Assembly (NCBI GenBank): GCA_025056955.1
Contig: JANWYL010000076.1
Coordinates: 1-12,407, forward strand
Direction: 5' to 3'
Source of the DNA: Sandaracinaceae bacterium
GTDB taxonomy: Bacteria; Myxococcota_A; Polyangia; Polyangiales; Sandaracinaceae
DNA length: 12,407 bases
The position numbers and the translations under genes are program-made. The notes under the pieces were generated by a model, which searched no databases, had not been told where the DNA came from, and was given only the letters and a program-made list of their open reading frames with translations. Numbering within the stretch: the stretch's first letter is position 1; each line of letters opens with the position of its first letter. Shown piece after piece: positions 6,582 to 12,407 of this stretch.

Positions 6582-9101
6582 TTATTGGTGAAGGGAAGGG
6601 GGGAGGGTGATGCGCAGGACGACCAAAAGCTTGCGGAGCTCGGCTTGCCAGGTGTGGGGTGCTTCTTGGGCGAGGAGCCGATCCCGCAAGAGCACTGCCT
6701 TTTCTCGGATGAATTCCCCATCGATGCTTACTCCCATTTTGGTGAGGAAGCGCGCGAGCTGCTCGGCGAAGGCCAGGGCTTCGAGGGAGGGAGCGGCCAA
6801 GAGGTTGTCAATGACCCGTCGGAGGGCTTGACGGGCCACTGTTTCAAGGAGGTCCGTATCTCCTCGGGCAGAGGGTTGCCAGCCGTGGCGCTCCTCCCAT
6901 CCCCTAAGTGCTCCGGTTTCGCGGGCTTCTCGCAGAAGGGCCTCAAGACGGTGGAAGTCGATGAGGGGGGCCTTTTTGAGTTCTCGGCGCAAGCGCCCAA
7001 GCAGTGTGTTGTGCGTGGCGTCAGCGAGGAGGCGGGGGACGCTTTGACCAAGGCCAACCAGGTAGCGAATGAGCCCAGCGTGACGTTCGTAAATCGAAGC
7101 GTATTCTCGCTCGACCTCGTCAAGGGTGGAAGCCAAGACAATTTCGAGGATTCGCTTTTGTTCGTCTTTGAATAGGGACCTCAAGGAGTAGAGGTGGGCT
7201 TTGACAAAGGGCGTGGAAGTGGCTTGAGGAGCAAAAGACGATTCGAAGACGCGCAGCATTTGGCTAAGCTCTGCTTCGTCAAAAGCCCGCGTAAGCTCGT
7301 AAAAGAGGGCTTTTTTTTCTTCGGGGCCAAGATCAGGGCGGATTCCGATGAGCAGGTGATGATCCCCAAGGTGGAGGACGGCGAAAACAAAACGGTTGTG
7401 CTCTCGTGTGGCGCATGAGGTGATGGCGATGGTTCCAAGCACAAGCTGAGCACGGCCGGAGGTGTGGCTTTCCCTTTCTTCAAAGCGATGGGAAAAAGCC
7501 ACGTTTTCGGCAGGACTGTGCTCGAGGTTGAAGAGGGAAGCGACTGCAAAGTGAGCTGCCGCGCGTTCCAAAGGAACGCTCCGGGGAAGCACGTGGCGCA
7601 CATAGAGATCTGAGCCAGTGCCCTGCTCAGGGATATTCGATCGGGCGCGAGAAAGGGTGGCGAGGAAATCAGGATCGAGGTCGATTTGCCAGAGGTCTTG
7701 AGCCAGTTCGATCACACGGCGGGCATAGGCGAGCACCTGGAGGGTTTCGATGCCCGAGATATCGTCGAAAAACCATGCGCAGCTGGTGAACATGGCCATC
7801 GCATAGCGGTTGATTTCCATGAGTTGAAGTGCGCGGGTGATGTGAGGGCTTTCTCCCAAGCCACCAGATTGGGTGAGCAGGGTGGGGCGAAGGTGAGATT
7901 GGATGAAGGCGTTTTGGGCTTGGGCCAAGGCCTCAGGGGTTTGGGCCGCAACGACTTCAACATAGGCGTCGCGTGCGGTTTCCGGATCTCTGAAAATCGA
8001 TGGTGCATCGCGCTCGAAATGGAGCTCGACCGCATCTCGAAGGGTTTCGAGGGCTTGGCGCAATGGTTCTCGCCATGCCTGAGACCAGCCTGGGTGGGCG
8101 CCAGTGCTGCAGCCGCAATGCCTTCTCCAACGTTCAATTCCGTGGGCGCAGCTCCACGAGGTGCCATCGATGATTTCCGCTTCTCCGATTGGAGGATTCA
8201 TGGCCAAAAAGGCCTCGTAGTTTGTGAGCTGCGCGCGCCCTTCGCGTTGGATCATCTCTGTGGCGTAGGCGAGGGCCATTTCGCCAAAGCGGTGGTGGTG
8301 GCCATAGGTTTCGCCATCGGTGGCGATGTGGACGAGTTGAATTTCATCGCTCGATGAATCAAAAAGCGCCAAAAGCCGCTCAGCGAAGGCCTCTCCGTTA
8401 TCCAGAAGGCGCTCAAAAGCAACAGCCCGAGAAACGGAGGCTTCGTAAAAAAAGACAACGATGGAACGCCCTGAGGGCAAGTGGACCCGATAGGGGCGAC
8501 GGGGGTCGATCTTTCCCCCTCGCACATCGATCCACGCTTGCTCCTTTTTCGAGCGTGCCCTTTGGGCTTGGGAAGGGGCAAGGACTGTAAATTCGATTCC
8601 CTCCTCGGCCAAAATCTCGAGGGTCAGGGTGTCACAGGCGGTTTCAGGCAACCACATTCCCTTGGGCCTGCGCCCAAATCGCAGCTCAAAATCCCTTATG
8701 CCCCATCGCACTTGGGTGCGTCGATCCCGCTCGTTGGCCAACGGCAGAATCAGATGGCCATGGGCCTGCGCCATGGCGGCGCCCCCGCCCCACTGCCGGA
8801 TTGCCAGCTGGTCGGCTGCGATGATCGCTTCGTGCACGTCCGGAGCATGGCGCGCAAGCCAAATCATCAACGTTGGCCCCACGTCAAAGCTCATGCGGGC
8901 GTAGTTGTTGATGAGGCGATCGATGTGCCCCTGTCGATCAAGAAGGCGGGCCATCGCATTTGGCCGATAACACTCTGCGGTGATCCGCTCATTCCAGTCG
9001 TGATAGGGAGCGGCAGAGGGTTGTTCCTCGATGCAGTTGAGCCAGGGGTTTTCCCGAGGGGGCTGATAAAAGTGACCGTGAATGCAAATGAAGCGTTTCA
9101 T
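6582..9101 (-). CDS. Glycoside hydrolase family 57 protein with DUF3536 C-terminal region
   Basis: This 839-residue protein opens MKRFICIHGHFYQPPRENPW, the characteristic N-terminus of the GH57-DUF3536 family. GH57 enzymes cleave or transfer alpha-glucan chains by a retaining mechanism. The nucleophile is E153 in MWLPETACD and the acid/base is D262 in ATDGETYGHHHRFGE. These lie in the seven-stranded catalytic barrel that occupies about the first 300 residues. The rest, including QSHLRPTLLTQSGG, EINRYAMAMFTSCAWFFDDI and long helical stretches to the end, fits DUF3536. No signal peptide or membrane segment is seen, so it is probably cytoplasmic and acts on glycogen or maltodextrin. Its exact activity (amylase, glucanotransferase or branching) is not settled for this family. 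The frame continues to a TTG at 9119, but I chose 9101 from family alignment and the AGGA eight bases upstream. No other glycogen gene is present in the window. Confidence 0.94.
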   Translation of the reverse strand: MKRFICIHGHFYQPPRENPWLNCIEEQPSAAPYHDWNERITAECYRPNAMARLLDRQGHIDRLINNYARMSFDVGPTLMIWLARHAPDVHEAIIAADQLAIRQWGGGAAMAQAHGHLILPLANERDRRTQVRWGIRDFELRFGRRPKGMWLPETACDTLTLEILAEEGIEFTVLAPSQAQRARSKKEQAWIDVRGGKIDPRRPYRVHLPSGRSIVVFFYEASVSRAVAFERLLDNGEAFAERLLALFDSSSDEIQLVHIATDGETYGHHHRFGEMALAYATEMIQREGRAQLTNYEAFLAMNPPIGEAEIIDGTSWSCAHGIERWRRHCGCSTGAHPGWSQAWREPLRQALETLRDAVELHFERDAPSIFRDPETARDAYVEVVAAQTPEALAQAQNAFIQSHLRPTLLTQSGGLGESPHITRALQLMEINRYAMAMFTSCAWFFDDISGIETLQVLAYARRVIELAQDLWQIDLDPDFLATLSRARSNIPEQGTGSDLYVRHVLPRSVPLERAAAHFAVASLFNLEHSPAENVAFSHRFEERESHTSGRAQLVLGTIAITSCATREHNRFVFAVLHLGDHHLLIGIRPDLGPEEKKALFYELTRAFDEAELSQMLRVFESSFAPQATSTPFVKAHLYSLRSLFKDEQKRILEIVLASTLDEVEREYASIYERHAGLIRYLVGLGQSVPRLLADATHNTLLGRLRRELKKAPLIDFHRLEALLREARETGALRGWEERHGWQPSARGDTDLLETVARQALRRVIDNLLAAPSLEALAFAEQLARFLTKMGVSIDGEFIREKAVLLRDRLLAQEAPHTWQAELRKLLVVLRITLPPSLHQ

Positions 9102-9109
9102 TGCATTCA

Positions 9110-9113
9110 TCCT
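9110..9113 (-). promoter_or_regulatory. Ribosome binding site of the GH57 gene
   Basis: On the minus strand, AGGA lies eight bases before the ATG at 9101. It overlaps an in-frame ATG at 9110, which has no site of its own, so it supports the shorter protein beginning MKRFICIHGH. Confidence 0.5.
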
Positions 9114-9445
9114 AACCAAAATTTCAGAGCAGGTTTGCTTTGGATGGGAAGATCACTTTTCGTTGTGGTCAAAAGCTTTTGGGGAATTGCTCATTTTTCA
9201 CCCAGATCGTCGAAAATTATCGATTGGGTTACAAGGAATTTGAGAGGGGGGATGATGAGGGTGAAGAGTAGGTGAGTGTGGAATTTGTTTGGATTGATCC
9301 TTGGTTTTCCTGGGTTCAAGGTGGGTGAGAGAGCCGGCTTTCCACCAAGGTGACTCATCGCATTCGATAAGGTGTGGCTTGCTAAGAGGGCGCAAGTGAA
9401 CTTGGGTGCGCTTGGGTGTGAAGAACAACTCACCAAGTCTGGAGT

Positions 9446-9478
9446 TGGACCAAAGGCGTTTCGTTTGGGGTTGGTCCA
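9446..9478. repeat. 8-bp perfect inverted repeat in the divergent gap
   Basis: TGGACCAA at 9446-9453 is the exact reverse complement of TTGGTCCA at 9471-9478, with a 17-base loop. Neither strand shows a T-run after it, so it is not a typical intrinsic terminator. It could be part of a structured RNA or a protein-binding site, or simply chance. Confidence 0.45.
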
Positions 9479-9651
9479 TAGGAGAAGGCAAAGCCCAAGG
9501 GGAAATCGCTTCGAGCGGGACCCATCCCAACCAGGAGTGCCTTTGGCTGTGCTTCCGGGTGGGGCCAAGTGCTGGTTGGAGAGGCGCCACAAGTGGCTTG
9601 GCTTTGTGCGAGGCCCTGGCCAGAGCCATAAGCTTTGCTATGTGATTGGGC

Positions 9652-9888
9652 ATGGTTGCAACGCCTTCCGATTCTGGCTCTGAGCGAAGGGGGCCCTTTT
9701 TCCACCCCCCCCTTCCTGAAATCACGGACGAAGCTGCCCCAACCCCGGGATGGGTTCCCTGGTTGGGCATCGTGCTCTTCCTTGTGGTTGCCCTATTTGT
9801 GGCCATTCGTGCTGAAATTGGGCCTGCTCACCTCCAAAGTGGTGGGGAGCAGGGAGAAGCAAGCCATGAAGGTGCTCAAGAGCAATAG
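9652..9888 (+). CDS. Probable small single-pass membrane protein
   Basis: This 78-residue open frame begins MVATPSDSGSERRG at ATG 9652; an in-frame TTG at 9646 is also possible. It has a Pro-rich, Arg-containing N-terminal part, then PTPGWVPWLGIVLFLVV followed by ALFVAIRAEIG. This is one clear hydrophobic helix at about residues 35-56 bounded by Trp/Pro and Arg. The C-terminal tail is Gln/Glu/Gly-rich. The helix boundaries and the acidic tail are gene-like, and the codons look ordinary for this window. I recognise no family. The likely topology is N-terminus in the cytoplasm or outside, undecided, because charges flank both sides. The ribosome site is weak. The gene is convergent with the PhoD-like gene, with a 60-base gap. 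It may be a false call, as an antisense frame also runs through it. Confidence 0.5.
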   Translation: MVATPSDSGSERRGPFFHPPLPEITDEAAPTPGWVPWLGIVLFLVVALFVAIRAEIGPAHLQSGGEQGEASHEGAQEQ

Positions 9889-9948
9889 GGGCATGCTCGC
9901 TCTGGCAGGGGATTGGTGGAGGGCAAGCAGGGGGTTTTCGGTGTTCAG

Positions 9949-11463
9949 TTAGGGTGAATTCACTTCGATGGACCAAAGCTGCCCACTCGCGTTCCATATG
10001 GAGGCGATGAGCCGAGTGGGGTTTTCTGCTTCGAGCTCCCCCCAAGTGAAATAGGGCAAGGCTTCCTCGAGGGTGGTGGGGGGATAGAGGGGATAATGAG
10101 AAAAGAGCAATTCGGGGTTGAGCCTGCTTTCAAGGGTTTCCCGTGGGAAAAGAAGCGCTGAAAGAGGCCCGACCACGATTTCGATGACCTCAAAGCGTGG
10201 ATCTTCAGGAAAGGGGCGGTAGCGCAAGGCGAGGGTTGTGTGGAGATCGGCAGAAATCACGAGGAGCTGAGTCCGCCCGCTTCGGCGAAGGGCATCCAGA
10301 ATGCCCAAAAGTTCCCGCATGCGGCCCCGTTGGCTTCCGCCATCGGCCCATCCATCTCGTTGGCCTTTTCCACCTGTGGGTACGCCAAAAGGCACGGTGG
10401 TGGCAATCACAAGCCACCTCGCTGTGGATTGATTGATCCGCTCGATCAACCACTGCCTTTGCCTTGAACCGAGAAGGCTTTTTGGGCGCTCATTGCTGTC
10501 GAGGGCGCGATTGGGGTCACGGTGAGAGCGTGTATCAAGGATGAGGATTTCTATCGCGGAACCCCATTTGACCGCCCGGTAGAGAGGGGTCTCAAGGTCG
10601 TCAGGGGCCATTGGAAAGGGATGGTGCTCGAGGAAGGCCCGGCGTGCGATTGGGAAAATCATGGGAGAGGGCACTGGCCCGGGCCAGCGCGCACTGTGAG
10701 GGTCGGCATCATTGACCACCTCGTGATCATCCCAAATCACGTAGCTCCCCCATCGCAACCTTCGGTAACCTTCGTCTTTTTCGGCGTATTGCCACCGCGC
10801 CCGGTACAAGTCCAAAAGATCGGCGCCCAAGGGAGGTTCAAAAGGGATTTGTGGGTCACCAAAAACACTCGTCTGTTCACATGGCTCATCGACATAGATG
10901 AGGTCACCAAGGAGGATCCGCGCGTCGTGAGGGCGCTCACCCATTTTGGCAAGGGTTGGAAAGCCCCCACGAACAAGCCGGCACAGGTTCTGGCCTCCTA
11001 TGTCGGCTGAAAAGGCAATGCGAAAAGGAAAAAAGGCTTGGCTTGAAGGAGGAAGGCGGAGCCTCCGGGCCGCGCATTGAGGGGGGGGAGCCTCGTTGTT
11101 TTCGGGAGAGAAGCTCGCCCAAATGATGAGGTGGGGGTTTTTCTCAAGCAACTCGCGTTCCTTTTCGTTGAAGTGCAGGATCACCCGCGCGGTGTGATCG
11201 AAGGTGGGCAAAAAGGGGGCGACAAAGCCCCTTGAGATGGCGGGGATAAAAAGGTGAAGAAAGCCATACTCCTCTTCTCTGGCCCACACCACAGCAGAGT
11301 CTTCTTGCATTTCCCCAAGTGCCACATCCTCCAAACAACGAACTGGGGAAGGAGGAGGGGCGGGAGCACAGGCACCCAACACCAAAAACAACCACCTTGC
11401 TTTTCGAATAAAAGCAAAAACTGATTCACGTTCTTGCATCAATGCATGGATACTCAAGACCAT
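9949..11463 (-). CDS. PhoD-like metallophosphatase, predicted lipoprotein
   Basis: This 504-residue protein has a PhoD-type layout. The N-terminus has a basic stretch and the hydrophobic segment WLFLVLGAC, with a good lipobox (LGAC, Cys32), so it is probably a lipid-anchored envelope protein using Sec rather than the Tat route of Bacillus PhoD. An N-terminal Fn3-like PhoD_N region follows, with ALGEMQEDSAVVWAR. The metallophosphoesterase core shows FSADIGGQN (D154), GDLIYVDEP (D187), WDDHEVVND (D245, D246, H247), ILDTRSHRD and ISADLHTT (D406, H408). These would bind the metal ions used to hydrolyse phosphate mono- or diesters. The cysteine typical of classic PhoD iron sites is replaced by the ADIGGQ sequence, which suggests a separate PhoD subgroup. 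The start is uncertain: ATG at 11463 or 11439, neither with a ribosome site. It lies 48 bases after the sensor kinase on the same strand, likely in one operon. Confidence 0.86.
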   Translation of the reverse strand: MVLSIHALMQERESVFAFIRKARWLFLVLGACAPAPPPSPVRCLEDVALGEMQEDSAVVWAREEEYGFLHLFIPAISRGFVAPFLPTFDHTARVILHFNEKERELLEKNPHLIIWASFSPENNEAPPPQCAARRLRLPPSSQAFFPFRIAFSADIGGQNLCRLVRGGFPTLAKMGERPHDARILLGDLIYVDEPCEQTSVFGDPQIPFEPPLGADLLDLYRARWQYAEKDEGYRRLRWGSYVIWDDHEVVNDADPHSARWPGPVPSPMIFPIARRAFLEHHPFPMAPDDLETPLYRAVKWGSAIEILILDTRSHRDPNRALDSNERPKSLLGSRQRQWLIERINQSTARWLVIATTVPFGVPTGGKGQRDGWADGGSQRGRMRELLGILDALRRSGRTQLLVISADLHTTLALRYRPFPEDPRFEVIEIVVGPLSALLFPRETLESRLNPELLFSHYPLYPPTTLEEALPYFTWGELEAENPTRLIASIWNASGQLWSIEVNSP

Positions 11464-11511
11464 CAGATTGGGTGAGGAAGGAAGCGGTGGATGAGAAAGA
11501 TCTACACCCCT

Positions 11512-12407
11512 TCAGGGATTTGTGCCAGGAGCCACAGAATGTTTGGGGCTTTCGTGGGTGTGGGGCAGTGCAACTGGAATTCGCACTTCGATCCAGGTTC
11601 CCCCTTCTGGGCGAGGGTGGGCTTGGATGTGCCCATGGACGCTTTCAATGAGGGTGTGACAGACAGCCAGGCCCAGGCCTGTTCCTGATGCTTTGGTTGT
11701 TACAAAAGGTTCAAAGAGGGTATCCATGATTGAGGGATCGATTCCAATTCCGGTGTCTTTGATGTCGATGATGACCATGGAGGGGGTGCTTGTGTGATCG
11801 ACACGGGCTTCGAGCAGGATTGTTTCTTCAGAAGGCGATTCGGGGCCCAAGCGTTGCCTTTTTTCCACAATCGCATCGATTGCATTCAAAAGCAGGTTGA
11901 GAAGCACTTGGGTGAGCGCGTCGTGGCCGATGGCCAAGTCGGGCAACTCAGGTGGAATGCGCTGCTCAAATCGAATGTTTCTTGTGGTTTTTTGAGGGCT
12001 GAGCAAGCCGAGTGCATGGCGTGCCGCCTCACAAAGCGAAGCGGGTTGCCCTGTGCTTTGGAGGCTTGGGCCACGCGCATAGTCGAGGAGGCTTCGGAGC
12101 GTGCGGTGGATCCGCTCCGTTTCGCGCGCGATGCGCTCGAGAAAATCCTCTTTCTTTTCTGGAGGCAGGTCCCCGCTTTTCAGAAGGTCGACCAGGCCTC
12201 TGATCGCAGCAAGTGGATTCCCAATTTCGTGGGCAATTCCCGCAGCCAGGCGCCCGATGGATGCGAGTTTCTCGCTTCGAACGAGAGAGTCTTTGGTGCG
12301 TTTGAGTTCTTCGTGGGCGCGGGCAAGGGCTTCGTGGGCTTCTTGGAGCTCTTGGAGGGCGCGCTCAAGCGATCTCATTTTGGCTTCGCGGTCGAGGCGC
12401 TCGGCCC
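11512..12407 (-). CDS. NtrB-like sensor histidine kinase, C-terminal part (cut by right edge)
   Basis: The minus-strand frame is open to the window edge. Translation upstream of the first internal ATG (12378) continues in the same heptad-like style (AERLDREAK), so the true start and any sensor domain lie outside. A coiled coil rich in Glu, Leu and Arg leads into the dimerisation domain SEKLASIGRLAAGIAHEIGNP, quoted here only as landmarks. The phosphoacceptor histidine codon is at 12229-12231. The ATPase domain follows, with an N box LLNLLLNAIDA, a G1 box DIKDTGIGI, FEPFVTTKASGTGLGLAV, and a terminal strand GGTWIEVRIPV. The H-box type resembles NtrB/AtoS-class kinases, which usually partner sigma-54 activators or soluble regulators. 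No response regulator is inside the window. The last 20 residues are a short Pro/His tail. The gene is directly followed by the PhoD-like gene. Confidence 0.92.
   Translation of the reverse strand, partial: AERLDREAKMRSLERALQELQEAHEALARAHEELKRTKDSLVRSEKLASIGRLAAGIAHEIGNPLAAIRGLVDLLKSGDLPPEKKEDFLERIARETERIHRTLRSLLDYARGPSLQSTGQPASLCEAARHALGLLSPQKTTRNIRFEQRIPPELPDLAIGHDALTQVLLNLLLNAIDAIVEKRQRLGPESPSEETILLEARVDHTSTPSMVIIDIKDTGIGIDPSIMDTLFEPFVTTKASGTGLGLAVCHTLIESVHGHIQAHPRPEGGTWIEVRIPVALPHTHESPKHSVAPGTNP

Larger units (their letters stand above)
9102..9651. other. Gene-poor divergent region of about 550 bases
   Basis: This region lies between the divergent GH57 and small membrane-protein genes. 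Open frames exist on both strands, but their proteins are Arg/Pro/His-rich without domain-like patterns, and none is convincing. The part next to the GH57 gene (about 9160-9245) is AT-richer, which fits a promoter area for that gene, but I find no clear -35/-10 pair. From 9290 to 9600 the sequence is rich in short self-complementary pieces: GGTGG (9320-9324) with CCACC (9342-9346) around AGCCGGCT (9332-9339), an 8-bp stem at 9446-9478, and CGCT-TCG-AGCG at 9507-9517. The direct word CTTGGGTG also occurs twice, ten bases apart, near 9400-9420. I cannot match it to tmRNA, RNase P RNA, 6S RNA, SRP RNA or a tRNA. Confidence 0.6.

Noticed and set aside
6501..7175. Plus-strand open frame of over 220 codons opposite the 3' end of the GH57 gene
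   Set aside because: It is the antisense of a strongly supported coding region and has no domain-like features.
7686..8357. Plus-strand open frame of over 220 codons opposite the middle of the GH57 gene
   Set aside because: It is the mirror image of a well-recognised family protein. Stop-free antisense frames are common at this base composition.
9309..9325. GGGTTCAAGG, resembling a tRNA T-loop
   Set aside because: No acceptor stem, anticodon arm or D-arm can be placed around it.
9372..9683. Plus-strand open frame of about 100 codons in the same gap
   Set aside because: It is Arg/Gly-rich, has no recognisable pattern or ribosome site, and overlaps the start of the 9652 gene in another frame.
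9198..9806. Long minus-strand open frame (about 200 codons) through the gene-poor gap
   Set aside because: The protein is Pro/Ser/His/Lys-rich without hydrophobic core or motifs, and it overlaps the more gene-like small membrane protein on the other strand.
1..12407. CRISPR arrays, insertion sequences, attachment sites, phage or defence genes
   Set aside because: No regularly spaced repeats, transposase or integrase motifs, or tRNA-flanked junctions were seen anywhere in the window.

Overview
The window looks like chromosome of a moderately GC-rich, Gram-negative bacterium. A deltaproteobacterial or myxobacterial-type lineage (Myxococcota, Bradymonadota or a relative) is my best inference. 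The reasons are the von Willebrand A lipoprotein with a DNSHSM motif, the PhoD-type lipoprotein, the long-tailed aldehyde dehydrogenase, the GH57-DUF3536 enzyme and the mix of GTG and ATG starts. No ribosomal RNA or other taxonomic marker is present, so this placement is tentative. I see no transposase, integrase, CRISPR array, tRNA or phage gene, and no gene that is clearly broken.

Layout from left to right: (1) On the minus strand, a TviB-type nucleotide-sugar dehydrogenase (340-1650) is followed closely by a VWA lipoprotein that runs off the left edge (1-300). (2) Divergent to it on the plus strand is a three-gene run: TrxC-type thioredoxin (1761-2180), aldehyde dehydrogenase (2241-3863) and an FAD enzyme carrying flavin-dependent halogenase signatures (3968-5233). 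(3) Convergent to that run, on the minus strand, are a membrane protein built of two tandem PH-like units (5290-6417) and, upstream of it, a large GH57-DUF3536 protein (6582-9101). (4) A gap of about 550 bases (9102-9651) has no convincing gene but holds an 8-bp inverted repeat. It ends at a probable small single-pass membrane protein (9652-9888, plus strand). (5) On the minus strand at the right edge, a NtrB-like sensor kinase that enters from outside the window (11512-12407) precedes a PhoD-like phosphatase lipoprotein (9949-11463).

The genes do not form one obvious pathway. Plausible local units are: a uronic-acid nucleotide sugar for surface polysaccharide with a surface lipoprotein; a redox group (thioredoxin, aldehyde oxidation, FAD-dependent oxidation or halogenation); an alpha-glucan enzyme beside a PH-like membrane protein; and a sensor kinase beside an exported phosphatase. 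The items most worth a second look are the halogenase-like enzyme in an otherwise non-biosynthetic setting, the duplicated PH-like protein, the unexplained 550-base gap and a promoter that would make the thioredoxin mRNA leaderless.
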